64,000 nt of DNA from Lachnospiraceae bacterium (GCA_910576335.1 CAJTIU010000003.1:124001-188000), one strand, 5' to 3'. Counted from the first letter of the stretch, positions 1-7,604 are shown. The notes: a model not told the origin generated them from the sequence alone. Numbers and translations are program-made.

Positions 1-102
1 AAGAATGATTTTCAGATATATGTAAAAGCAAGTGATAAGTATTCTTATATCAAACGTATAAATCAAATAAAAGATCTGGTTGGGGAGGTTCTTAATGATT
101 AA
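1..102 (+). CDS. 3' end of an unidentified gene upstream of the DUF3696 ATPase
   Basis: The first reading frame is open from base 1 and ends at a TAA at 100-102, giving 33 residues that finish KDLVGEVLND. The next gene's ATG at 95 overlaps this stop by 8 bases, which indicates translational coupling and one operon. The visible tail carries no domain I can name. Genes in this position before DUF3696-type ATPases are sometimes DUF262 proteins, but that is only a contextual guess. Confidence 0.6.
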   Translation, partial: KNDFQIYVKASDKYSYIKRINQIKDLVGEVLND

Positions 103-1210
103 AAAGATAGAGTTGAGAAATTTTAAATGTTTTGAACGATTAGAATTACCATTATCTAATTTGAATCTTTTATCAGGAATTAACAGCATGGGTAAATCTA
201 CAGTGATTCAGGCATTACTGCTGCTGCGCCAGGCTTACGAAAAAGATAGTTTAAGGGAGGGGCTCTATTTAAACGGGGAATACACACAGATCGGGACTGG
301 CCTTGATCTGTTGTATTTTAATGCTGATGGGGATATTGAAATTATTCTCACAAATGAGACTGGTCAGAAATATAGATGGATTTTGGATTATGTTCCAGAC
401 TCTGATTACTTGAAAATAAAGAAGGAGGAATCAGAAGGAAAGGATACTGGCATTTTGGAAAATCTGAATCTTTTGAATCAGGATTTTGAATATGTTATGG
501 CGGAAAGATTCGGACCGAGAAAAAGCTATGAGAAATCATTTTATGATATTGAAGTTAAAAAACATGTTGGGAAGTACGGGGAACATGTTGTTTATTATTT
601 AGAAAAACACGCGGGGGATCCTACGGGTACAGAAACGGTGGTTTTAGGCGGAAAGAGGACATTGAAACAACAGACGGAGTGTTGGATGAACGAGATCAGT
701 CCGGGAATTCAATTTGATTTTACCGATGTACAGGCTGCGGATACAATCAGCCTGAAGATCCGGCAGACAGAAAATGCTGCACAGATGAGCACAATTATGG
801 ATTATAAACCAGTGAATGTAGGTTTTGGTATATCTTATAGTTTGCCGATTATTGTAGCTCTTTTAAAGGCAAAACCCGATGATTTAGTTATTTTAGAAAA
901 TCCAGAGGCACACCTTCATCCACAAGGACAGCGTAAAGTTGGAGAACTGATTGCAAGGGTGGCACAGGGAGGTGTACAGGTGATTGTGGAAACACACAGT
1001 GATCATATCCTGAATGGTATCCGTTTGGCTGTTAAACAGAAAGTTTTAGAAAAAGAAAAGGTCAAATTGTATTATTTTTGTACTAAAGCAGAAAATGATA
1101 TTACCATGCATACATTTGAGGAACCTAAACTAGATGATAATGGGCGGCTGGATTTTTGGCCGAAAGGTTTTTTCGATGAATGGGATAATACGTTATTAGA
1201 GTTATTGTAA
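95..1210 (+). CDS. AAA family ATPase, DUF3696-type (RecF/OLD-like)
   Basis: A 371-residue SMC/RecF-style ATPase. The N-terminus IKKIELRNFKCFERLELPL is the usual opening strand of this class. It is followed by a Walker A (GINSMGKST, about residues 30-38), a Walker B near the C-terminus (LVILENPEAHLHPQGQ) and the H-loop ETHSDHILNGIR. The C-terminal block after the H-loop is typical of DUF3696 proteins. I start it at 95 rather than 80, because GGGGAGG at 82-88 is correctly spaced from ATG 95 and that start overlaps the upstream stop. Such ATPases are often found in phage-defence operons beside an effector; here the next gene, 25 bases on, is the likely partner. Defence is an inference from family context, not from the sequence itself. 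Confidence 0.85.
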   Translation: MIKKIELRNFKCFERLELPLSNLNLLSGINSMGKSTVIQALLLLRQAYEKDSLREGLYLNGEYTQIGTGLDLLYFNADGDIEIILTNETGQKYRWILDYVPDSDYLKIKKEESEGKDTGILENLNLLNQDFEYVMAERFGPRKSYEKSFYDIEVKKHVGKYGEHVVYYLEKHAGDPTGTETVVLGGKRTLKQQTECWMNEISPGIQFDFTDVQAADTISLKIRQTENAAQMSTIMDYKPVNVGFGISYSLPIIVALLKAKPDDLVILENPEAHLHPQGQRKVGELIARVAQGGVQVIVETHSDHILNGIRLAVKQKVLEKEKVKLYYFCTKAENDITMHTFEEPKLDDNGRLDFWPKGFFDEWDNTLLELL

Positions 1211-1235
1211 AGAAGAAATAAACAGTGGTGATAAA

Positions 1236-1970
1236 ATGATTGTAGTGATTAATGATTTATCTTTTGAAAGAAAGTTTTCGAATAGAAATGAAGCGATCAG
1301 GAAAGTACATCAGTGGATGGATATTTGTAAAGAAATAGAGTCGCAGGAAACAACAGCGGTAGAAGAGATATATTCGGTAATGTTGAATACCTCGGCAGAG
1401 ATTGCTCCTGATTATCCGCTTATACAAATGGTGAAAGAGTTTGAAACGCGAGATGAAAGACGATATTTAATACATTTGCTTACAAATCTGGGCCAGCCTA
1501 AGAATATGCCGCAAGATCCGTTCTGCCTAAAAGAGGAATGCTCTTATATTTGTTCATGGGCAAAAGAGGCGGCCGCAATTAGCCTGGAGTCAGATCTCTT
1601 GTTTGGGGAGTCAATACTTGATGGCATAGTAAAGCAAGAAAAAGTTTCGATTAAAAATATATCGAAACAGGAACACATTCAATTATATGAAGAATTTTTG
1701 GGGATACGCCATTATGAGGCGAATAAAAAGCACAGAAGACAGCCTTATATAGATGCGGCCGGACGATATGTGGATGCTATGGATTTAAGTGATATGGAAG
1801 CGCAGGAATTGCTGAATCATGCAATTGAGATCGAGGGGAATATATATGGTAAAAGAAACGGTCAGTATTACAGTTTTCAAAGGCATCATGATAATTATTA
1901 TCATGGATATCAGAACAATGATTTGGAATTACATATAAAAAATAAAATTGATGCGGAGTGTTGGGAATGA
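1236..1970 (+). CDS. Hypothetical protein, putative partner of the DUF3696 ATPase
   Basis: A 244-residue soluble protein that I do not recognise. It starts 25 bases after the ATPase, so the two are very likely co-transcribed. The N-terminal half is acidic and helical. The C-terminal third is the most distinctive: a block with RRQPYIDAAGRYVDAMDLSD, then a run rich in aromatic residues and histidine (YYSFQRHHDNYYHGYQN). Conserved-looking His and Tyr clusters at a C-terminus fit a nucleic-acid or metal site, but no catalytic motif (HNH, PD-ExK, TIR, HEPN RxxxxH) is evident. The toxin or effector role usual for the second gene of such a pair is a hypothesis only. Everything immediately downstream is broken, so the operon may once have been longer. 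Confidence 0.7.
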   Translation: MIVVINDLSFERKFSNRNEAIRKVHQWMDICKEIESQETTAVEEIYSVMLNTSAEIAPDYPLIQMVKEFETRDERRYLIHLLTNLGQPKNMPQDPFCLKEECSYICSWAKEAAAISLESDLLFGESILDGIVKQEKVSIKNISKQEHIQLYEEFLGIRHYEANKKHRRQPYIDAAGRYVDAMDLSDMEAQELLNHAIEIEGNIYGKRNGQYYSFQRHHDNYYHGYQNNDLELHIKNKIDAECWE

Positions 1971-2198
1971 AAGAATAGTAGGGAGCATCAGAATGAGGAT
2001 TCGCTTTGGATTCCGGTGAGTTCAAGGGAAAATCTGTGGACAAGACAGGTTTTATCCGTGACCTTGTGAATACAAGAGGAAAAAGCAGGGCGGTGTGTGG
2101 ACGATCGATAAGTACGTAATTACATGCTTTAAGAAGAGATGTAAAGTGGCATATAATTGGGAGCTGGTACTATGATTTGCCATCATAATATAAATGTG

Positions 2199-2293
2199 AT
2201 GTTTGAGAAAATTGTAAGCGCTTTGCCAACTATAACGGCGGACAGATTCTGTTCGGTATTGATGATAACCAAGTTATCCGACATGTCGGATAA
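2199..2293 (+). pseudogene. AlbA_2-like (Schlafen-type) ATP-binding domain fragment
   Basis: A short frameshifted remnant. One frame gives MFEKIVSA, and the adjacent frame continues with ANYNGGQILFGIDDNQVI, which matches the characteristic 'FANxxGGxIxxGIDD' motif of AlbA_2 (AAA_4) domains found in putative regulators and ATP-binding proteins. A one-base shift separates the two parts, and the frame closes at TAA 2291-2293 inside a perfect palindrome. No other part of the domain can be followed upstream, where 1971-2198 has no intact frame. Confidence 0.5.
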
Positions 2294-2296
2294 CTT
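2271..2296. repeat. 26-bp perfect palindrome at a remnant junction
   Basis: The 26 bases at 2271-2296 equal their own reverse complement (half-site AAGTTATCCGACA). It lies exactly between the AlbA_2 fragment and the transposase remnant. Its right side runs into ATAACTTCGTATA (2290-2302), identical to a 13-bp loxP arm, but there is no proper second arm with an 8-bp spacer. Probably a recombination or target-site scar. Confidence 0.6.
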
Positions 2297-2743
2297 CGTA
2301 TAGATGAAAAGACAAATAGGATAAAGGCGATACCTGAACTGCTGGATATCCTATGTATAAAAGGCTGTATCGCTACGATTGATGCGATGGGGACACAAAA
2401 GGGCATCGCTGAAAAGATCATCGAAAAGGGAGCGGGTTATATCCTGCAGGTAAAAGGGAACCAGCCTGCACTCATGGAAGATATCGCCCTCTATTTTGAA
2501 AAAGATGTCTTCACAAAGTCCAAAAAAGCTCTTGGGCGGGAAGGCCTGTACCATAAAGAGATATGCAATGACCATGACCGGATAGAAATAAGGGAATACT
2601 ATGTGTCAGACGGCATAGACTGGCTGCTGCAGAGACATAATGGCTGGGTGGATCTCCAGGGGATCACGAGCAAACGTAAGAAATGTGCCTACGATCAAGA
2701 TTACCTATATAAGGTGTTAGGGGGACTGGATACGGGTATGTAG
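2294..2743 (+). pseudogene. ISAs1-family transposase remnant
   Basis: About 150 residues of a DDE transposase lacking both ends. The readable part begins LRIDEKTNRIKAIPELLDIL and includes CIATIDAMGTQKGIAEKII and GYILQVKGNQPALMEDI. These are the central DDE_Tnp_1-type motifs of ISAs1 transposases, including the catalytic Asp in TIDAMG. The frame has no start, and it ends early at 2743 after YLYKVLGGLDTGM, before the final catalytic Glu region. It is joined at its 5' side to the palindrome at 2271-2296. Not functional. Confidence 0.8.
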
Positions 2744-2760
2744 AAATGCAACAATATACA

Positions 2761-2797
2761 TGGCAAACAGGCATAGATCATCTATGTCTGTTTGTCA
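2761..2797. repeat. Imperfect hairpin downstream of the transposase remnant
   Basis: Left arm 2761-2778 and right arm 2780-2797 pair at 16 of 18 positions around a one-base centre. It lies 18 bases after the remnant's stop. It could be an old terminator or part of an IS end; there is no clear T-tract. Confidence 0.5.
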
Positions 2798-3189
2798 TAC
2801 GCAAGATGCCCAGTATCCTGAGGATCCTATGGTATAGCATCCCACTCTTCAAAAGTTTCCAGCAGTAGTATTTCATTTATGACCAACTTCTAATTCTACT
2901 TATCAGCACATCCTCTCAAGAACCTTTATATATCGTATACTGTTGTTCGTATTCGCCCTTTCGCACCATGGAATCCATCTTCTAGTCTTCCTTCCGGTAA
3001 TATCTGCGCTTATCCCCGCACTGAATCCTCGTGAGATAACTCAATCAGTTTTTGCGGAGCATTATGGAAAGCTCTGAATATTCCGTCTAAAAATTTCTGC
3101 TCTTTTTCTAGCAGGCTGAAAGTCTGATTACGACGTTCCAGAAGCGCTGAATAACTCTATTGCAAATTTAACGGTTAAATCAACTAAAA
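2798..3189. other. Non-coding, decayed region
   Basis: No intact gene here. On the minus strand one frame from about 3155 down to 3020 reads like former coding sequence (RNQTFSLLEKEQKFLDG and then FRAFHNAPQKLIELSHED) and then meets stops. I cannot assign a family. Together with 1971-2743 it makes a stretch of broken genes typical of an insertion hot spot. Confidence 0.4.
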
Positions 3190-3225
3190 AAACATTACCA
3201 AAAAGTGTACTTTTTGGTAATGTTT
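3190..3225. repeat. Hairpin 1 upstream of the tnpB-like gene (17-bp arms)
   Basis: Arms 3190-3206 and 3209-3225 are perfectly complementary around a two-base centre; the core is CCAAAAAGTGTACTTTTTGG. The same core in reverse orientation forms the palindrome at 3334-3360, so two related hairpins face each other about 110 bases apart. They may be an IS end or operators. Confidence 0.7.
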
Positions 3226-3333
3226 CCTTCAATTTGAAATTCTCAACCATTCTATTATAATATCGACAGTTCGTCAAGTAACTTAACCCCTTTTTTTATA
3301 TATTTTTACCGAAAAAAATTTCCTTGTAAATAA

Positions 3334-3381
3334 TTTCCAAAAAGTACACCTTTTTGGAAAAATGGTGTAAAGCTGTATACT
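3334..3381 (+). promoter_or_regulatory. Promoter with overlapping palindrome for the tnpB-like gene
   Basis: A palindrome with 11-bp arms (3334-3344 and 3350-3360, TTTCCAAAAAG / CTTTTTGGAAA) overlaps a candidate -35 TTGGAA (3354-3359). After a 16-base spacer comes TATACT (3376-3381). The gene starts at 3407 behind the ribosome site AAGGAAGG. A protein bound to the palindrome would block the -35, so regulation is likely; the regulator is unknown. Confidence 0.5.
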
Positions 3382-3406
3382 GTAAGCATTTTTAAAGGAA
3401 GGAAAT

Positions 3407-4771
3407 ATGCCAACAGAAAAGATATGCAAGACTGTTCACCAGTACAATAAGGAGCCTCTCGAAAAAAGCGATATGCAGAAGCTTATGGACATCGCGGAGG
3501 ACTACCGGAAAGTGAAAAATTACGTATATGACCGGTTTGGGGGGATTGGCAGTCTGTCGAAGATTTATCCGGGATACACGGTGCAGAATGAGATGACGGA
3601 AAGCGGATACAGGGATACACTGGGGATGCCGTCGGTATACTTCTATCTGGCAGTCTTTGATGCCTTGGGGGATATTAAGAGCCAGTGGACACGGACGAAG
3701 TCCAGGATTCTGAAGCTGCTTAACCAGAATGAGAACTTCACAGAGGAGGATAAGCACTATGCAAGGTTCATTATGAAGATTAATAATGCTTTTGAGTCAG
3801 TGCTGAATCAAAAGCCGCCAGAGCTTACCGCAAAGATTATGAAGCAGTATGAGGCTCTGGCAGAGAAGACAGATCCAGACAGACTTAACAGATATCTGTG
3901 CAGGCAGGTTCGGAAATACCACGTGAAGCTCCATACAGACAGAGCAGAGGGTTTTTCTATTGCAGAGCGCGCATATCGCTATGCTGACCATGGCATTTAT
4001 ATCTCCATAAAGGAAAAGCGTAAGCGCGTTTTTGTACCACTTACAGACAGCAATCAGTATAAATGCCAGCTTTGGATTAAGCTGTTTCCGACAGAAGACC
4101 GTATAGAGATTAAGGTTCCCATTAATGTGGAGGTTCGGAAGTATGAGGACTATCAGAACCATGTCGGGGTGGCGGTGGGGATGTATACGATGATGACGAC
4201 GGACAAGGGAAATTGCTACGGGGAGGAGTTGGGGAGATACCAGCTGGAGTATTCAGACTGGCTGCGCGCCCAGGCAAGGAGCTATAGCCGGAACCGGAAG
4301 AGCAACCCGGGGCGCAAGAAATATTATGACAAGAAGCGGCGGCTTGAAGAGCAGCTGCACAGCTATATCAACCATGAACTGAACCGGTTCCTGGCAGAGG
4401 AGAAGCCGGAGACAGTGTATATCATGAAGCTTCCGAAGCCCGGGGCAGGGGGAGTGAATAAGAAGATCAACTATTCAATCACCCAGTGGCAGAGAGGGTA
4501 TATCCGTAGAAGACTGGGGCAGAAATGCAGTGAGCAGTCCGTGGAGATCGTGTATGTACTGGGGAAGGATATCAGTAAAGAATGTAGTGAATGTGGGGCG
4601 GCTGGCAGGAAGGAAAATGGAAAGTTTGTGTGTCCGATGTGCGGATACCAGGTGGAGGAGAAGGTGAATGCCGCCCGGAATGTTAAGAAACGGGGACAGG
4701 GGGACGGGGTGCTGAACGCCAGGAGTCATTACGGGCAGGGGGTACACCGGCAGGAAGAAAACAGACAGTAG
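3407..4771 (+). CDS. Nuclease-dead TnpB-like protein (TldR-like, putative RNA-guided DNA-binding protein)
   Basis: A 454-residue TnpB/Cas12f relative. The RuvC core and zinc finger are easy to place, but the three catalytic acids are absent. The RuvC-I motif GIDLG is VGVAVG (Asp replaced by Ala256). The RuvC-II motif usually VxEDL is YIMKLP (Glu replaced by Met340). RuvC-III, normally DxNAAxN, is EKVNAARN (Asp replaced by Lys419, with E418 beside it). The four zinc cysteines C393, C396, C409 and C412 are kept. Loss of all three acids with an otherwise intact frame argues for a DNA-binding role without cleavage, as described for TldR proteins derived from TnpB. No tnpA partner lies nearby. The basic Arg/Lys/Gln-rich tail is unusual. 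A palindrome overlaps its promoter and a structured non-coding region, the likely guide RNA, follows. Databases probably label it an IS200/IS605 transposase. Confidence 0.85.
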   Translation: MPTEKICKTVHQYNKEPLEKSDMQKLMDIAEDYRKVKNYVYDRFGGIGSLSKIYPGYTVQNEMTESGYRDTLGMPSVYFYLAVFDALGDIKSQWTRTKSRILKLLNQNENFTEEDKHYARFIMKINNAFESVLNQKPPELTAKIMKQYEALAEKTDPDRLNRYLCRQVRKYHVKLHTDRAEGFSIAERAYRYADHGIYISIKEKRKRVFVPLTDSNQYKCQLWIKLFPTEDRIEIKVPINVEVRKYEDYQNHVGVAVGMYTMMTTDKGNCYGEELGRYQLEYSDWLRAQARSYSRNRKSNPGRKKYYDKKRRLEEQLHSYINHELNRFLAEEKPETVYIMKLPKPGAGGVNKKINYSITQWQRGYIRRRLGQKCSEQSVEIVYVLGKDISKECSECGAAGRKENGKFVCPMCGYQVEEKVNAARNVKKRGQGDGVLNARSHYGQGVHRQEENRQ

Positions 4772-5110
4772 GGAAAGAGAGACAGCAGAAAGAGAGAGTA
4801 AGGAAAGAGGTCATAAGAACAGCAGCCTGGATGAATTCCGGTGATGAGCCGGGGTTTTACCGAGAGGACCGGGAGGCGGGTTCATGATAAGGCAGACAGG
4901 AGGTCTGTTATATAAAAACAGGAATTACGGCATTAGAAGGCAGGGAAAGAGAATGGTTTCCTGGAACTGCGTATTGGGTATGCCAGGACCTTGTGAACAT
5001 GGGTGTTAAGCCGCGCGAAAGTACGGAGGATGGCTCATGATGTAGCAGGGAGCGAAGCGGGAGGAAAATCTTGCATCATCCATAGTAACAGTACTGTGCC
5101 GGAGACGGTA
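4772..5110 (+). ncRNA. Candidate guide (omega/reRNA-like) RNA of the TnpB-like protein
   Basis: No gene fits in 4772-5242. The stretch is purine-rich with several stems on the plus strand, for example CAGAC...GTCTG near 4893-4907. A final long stem pairs ATGG-CTC-ATGATG (about 5030-5042) with CATCATCCAT (about 5074-5084). Inside that stem is GGGAGCGAAGCGGGAGG, which resembles the GAAGC-rich motif found before the right end in many TnpB elements. TnpB guide RNAs are transcribed from just this place, the 3' end of the gene. If so, the guide would begin near 5085 (AGTAACAGTACTG...). Boundaries and function are inferred. Confidence 0.45.
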
Positions 5111-5188
5111 TGGCAGGGAGAAGGGGATGACCAATGTGCCTTATTTTAAATAATATAATACATAGAAATGTATGCGATTTTGGGATAT

Positions 5189-5219
5189 TAAAGAGGTGGA
5201 TAAATATTACACCACTTTG
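5189..5219. promoter_or_regulatory. Inverted repeat before the membrane-protein gene
   Basis: AAAGAGGTGG and CACCACTTT flank an AT-rich 10-base centre just upstream of a possible TATATA box and the start at 5243. It could be an operator. The rest of 5111-5242 is AT-rich with no other clear signal. Confidence 0.35.
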
Positions 5220-5242
5220 ATATATAGCTCGGAGGTGTAAAT

Positions 5243-5776
5243 ATGAGTACAGCAGATTTAAATCAAAGCGGAAAGGAAGGAGGGAAGAAAACTGTTGGTA
5301 TCGTTATTCTTGTCCTTGTTATTCTAGTGTTGGCAGGCGTGATCATCTATTTGCTAGCATTCCGTGAGCCGGAAAAAGAGGGACGGCGGAATGAGGTTAT
5401 TACTCCTGATAATGTGGAGGAGGTTCTTAAACAGATGGAAGAAGATGAGTTTGTGGAGCCTGGATACTATACCGTGACAATGAATTATGACTGGCACTTT
5501 GCAAGTGGCAATGCGGTTTCCTCGGATGCTTATGTGGAAAACATGGTGGAAAATACGCATGCAGTGTATTTTGATCTGTTTTTGGCAAGTGATGAGGAGA
5601 AAGCGATCTATAAATCACCAGTCATTCCGGTGGGAAGCAGACTGCAGGATATTGCGCTGGATACACCGCTTGATGCTGGAACATATGACTGCGTGGCAGT
5701 CTATCATCTGGTGGATGATGACCAGAATACAATTAGTACACTCCGGGTAACCGTTACTGTAATTGTCGAAGGGTAA
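5243..5776 (+). CDS. Membrane-anchored hypothetical protein
   Basis: 177 residues with a good ribosome site (GGAGGTG) before the ATG. There is one strongly hydrophobic segment (VGIVILVLVILVLAGVIIYL, about residues 18-38) behind a short Lys-rich cytoplasmic stretch, so the rest is likely outside the cell. The outer domain is acidic near the membrane (LKQMEEDEF) and ends in a beta-rich part (YDCVAVYHLVDDD...) that reads like an immunoglobulin-like or CARDB-like sandwich. It lies 82 bases before a secreted protein and probably works with it at the surface. I do not recognise the family. Confidence 0.7.
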   Translation: MSTADLNQSGKEGGKKTVGIVILVLVILVLAGVIIYLLAFREPEKEGRRNEVITPDNVEEVLKQMEEDEFVEPGYYTVTMNYDWHFASGNAVSSDAYVENMVENTHAVYFDLFLASDEEKAIYKSPVIPVGSRLQDIALDTPLDAGTYDCVAVYHLVDDDQNTISTLRVTVTVIVEG

Positions 5777-5858
5777 TGGTGTGAATTTGGATTTAACATG
5801 ATATATGTTAAATAAAGAGACAAAAAACAAAAATGTTGAGAGACAAGGAGGTTTTACT

Positions 5859-6857
5859 ATGAATTTAAGAAAACTTATGGCAGGAACTCTTACGGCAACA
5901 ATGATAGTGGGGAGCAGTATGACGGTTCTTGCAGCAGATGCAAATGGTGCAACTGGCTCAGGTGAATCAATCGGACATGTGGATAAGAAAATTACAACTG
6001 TAACGTTGCCAACGGATACAGGTGTGAATGGTGTATTTAATTATTATGTGGATCCGGAGCGTGTGATTGATCTTGCAGGGGAGCTAAAAGATGGTACTAC
6101 TGTAACGAAGAATGAGGATGGTGTCTATTTCAAAAATAAAGGTGATAGTGGTGATACTTATAGCAGCAGCAGCGATGCAGTGGAATTCGTAGGGAAAAAT
6201 AGTGTGGATGTCGATGTGTCTGTTAAAGCAGAAGTAAAAGCGAATGCAGGGGATAAGGATATTGCACTTGTAGCAGATGACGAAGCTCTTGCAGCGGCCA
6301 CAACACCAGCGCTTCTTATGAATCTCAAAGTAGGAAGCGCGACGAAGGCGATTACATCTGAAGGTGCAACAGCAAAGGCAAAGCTTGAAGGAAAAGAAGA
6401 GAATTTTGAGGTAACAGTTGAGAGTGGAGCATACAAATTTGCTGCAACAGCTGCTGCTCTTGCAGATAAATCATTGTGGGATAATACAACCGTTCAGTTA
6501 TCTGGAAAGACTAATAAAATGGATGTAACGAGTGATATGACAGCACCGACAATTGAGCTTACCTGGACGATTGCAGAGCATCAGGATTTTACTGATGAGA
6601 CAGGATATGGAAATTGGTCAGGAAGCGAATTGTGGATTGGAAAAGATGCAGATACTGGTTTTTCAACAAGTAATCTGACAGTAGAAGTTTCTAGCGATGG
6701 AACTACATACACGGCACTTGCATCAGGTAAATATAGTGTAAGCAGTGACAATTGGGTGTCCATTACATGGGATAACGCGACAGAAGTATTAGATGGAGAT
6801 TTAAAATTTGTTCGTGTAACAGATGGATCTATAAGATATACTTTTGAAAACGAGTAA
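5859..6857 (+). CDS. Secreted surface protein, unknown function
   Basis: 332 residues counted from ATG 5859, chosen because AAGGAGG precedes it and a clean signal peptide begins there (MNLRKLMAGTLTATMIVGSS, cleavage after VLAADA). The mature protein is rich in Ala, Thr, Ser, Val and Asp, almost free of Cys, and predicted beta-rich. It has no LPXTG or transmembrane tail, so it is released or held non-covalently. It follows the membrane-anchored protein at 5243 and precedes a large glycan locus; low-complexity Ser/Thr stretches such as DTYSSSSDAV could be glycosylated. A terminator-like hairpin follows. The family is not recognised. Confidence 0.7.
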   Translation: MNLRKLMAGTLTATMIVGSSMTVLAADANGATGSGESIGHVDKKITTVTLPTDTGVNGVFNYYVDPERVIDLAGELKDGTTVTKNEDGVYFKNKGDSGDTYSSSSDAVEFVGKNSVDVDVSVKAEVKANAGDKDIALVADDEALAAATTPALLMNLKVGSATKAITSEGATAKAKLEGKEENFEVTVESGAYKFAATAAALADKSLWDNTTVQLSGKTNKMDVTSDMTAPTIELTWTIAEHQDFTDETGYGNWSGSELWIGKDADTGFSTSNLTVEVSSDGTTYTALASGKYSVSSDNWVSITWDNATEVLDGDLKFVRVTDGSIRYTFENE

Positions 6858-6873
6858 AAAGATTTATAAGTGC

Positions 6874-6912
6874 TTATATTGTGGGTTCTGAAATAAAGAA
6901 CCCGCAATATAA
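6874..6912 (+). terminator. Terminator-like hairpin after the secreted protein
   Basis: TTATATTGTGGGTTCT pairs with AGAACCCGCAATATAA (one G-U pair) around a short loop, 17 bases after the stop at 6857. A T-tract is weak, so it may also stabilise the mRNA end. Confidence 0.6.
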
Positions 6913-7109
6913 TGTTGGAAAGAAAATGAGAATAATTTTTGATGTAAGGCTAAAAATCCTATGATTTGAAATATATTGTGTAGTTTTTTTGATTTTTAAT
7001 TATGTGAGATAGAGAGAAGACCAAATTCTTGAATTAGTCAAATAGAAAAACGTTATGGTGCAAATATATTAACACGAGAAATTATAAAACATATAAGGTC
7101 AAAAAGAAT
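6913..7109. promoter_or_regulatory. AT-rich gap, probable promoter region of the glycan locus
   Basis: No gene. The stretch is very AT-rich. A plausible plus-strand promoter is TTGAAT (about 7032) with TATGGT about 19 bases further on. It is the only sizeable gap before thirteen co-directional genes, so the main promoter should lie here. Confidence 0.35.
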
Positions 7110-7604
7110 ATGAAAAAAAGTAAAATATTACAAATGGAAATGGTTATTGCGGGGATTATTTTTTTGAAAAATAAAATAGTTGCCGATAAAAATAAATTAA
7201 AAAGTTTTGAAGAGAAGGAGTCTGTTATTTATAAGCAAGAAGAGGTTATAAAGGTTTATGAGAGATGGGTTGATGTATATCAAAATAAGCATTCGCTATT
7301 AGATTATTTTATAAAAAATGATTATCAGCAGATAGCAATTTATGGATTAGGGCGAATTGGAAAAAGCATATATAATGAAGTACGGCCATCATCAGTTAAT
7401 ATTGCATATGTTGTAGATCAAAAATATTGTGTTGAAAATGAGTTTTATGAAGATACACCTTGTTTTGGACCTGGGAATGAACTTCCTAAGGTAGATTTGA
7501 TTATTGTTACTATTCCGGGTGAAGCGAGAGAAATTACTGCATTTTTAAAGAGTAAAGTGAATTGTCCGGTGAAATCAATCAACGATGTGTTGTTTGTAAT
7601 TTAG
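7110..7604 (+). CDS. Stand-alone Rossmann-like module protein of the glycan locus
   Basis: 164 residues. After a helical, charged N-terminus the second half holds a nucleotide-binding style strand-loop-helix, IAIYGLGRIGKSIYNEV, then YVVDQKY and a typical closing strand pair (VDLIIVTIPGE). The same module is fused to most other proteins of this locus, at their N- or C-termini. Here it stands alone, so it may act as a scaffold or sensor. It resembles the N-terminal domain of PglD-type acyltransferases and CoA-binding domains, but no substrate can be assigned. It is AT-rich like the next four genes and is probably the first gene of the operon. Confidence 0.6.
   Translation: MKKSKILQMEMVIAGIIFLKNKIVADKNKLKSFEEKESVIYKQEEVIKVYERWVDVYQNKHSLLDYFIKNDYQQIAIYGLGRIGKSIYNEVRPSSVNIAYVVDQKYCVENEFYEDTPCFGPGNELPKVDLIIVTIPGEAREITAFLKSKVNCPVKSINDVLFVI

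Noticed and set aside
2265-2302. A functional loxP-like recombination site
   Set aside because: Only one 13-bp arm matches; the other side has a poor match and a 12-base centre. Part of the match is transposase coding sequence.
3407-4771. Active IS200/IS605 transposon accessory gene
   Set aside because: All three RuvC catalytic positions are changed and no tnpA is nearby. I cannot exclude that the whole is still a non-autonomous element.
4920-5110. Group II intron or IStron 3' end
   Set aside because: GAAAGTACGG resembles intron domain V by a few bases, but no complete domain V or intron protein is present.
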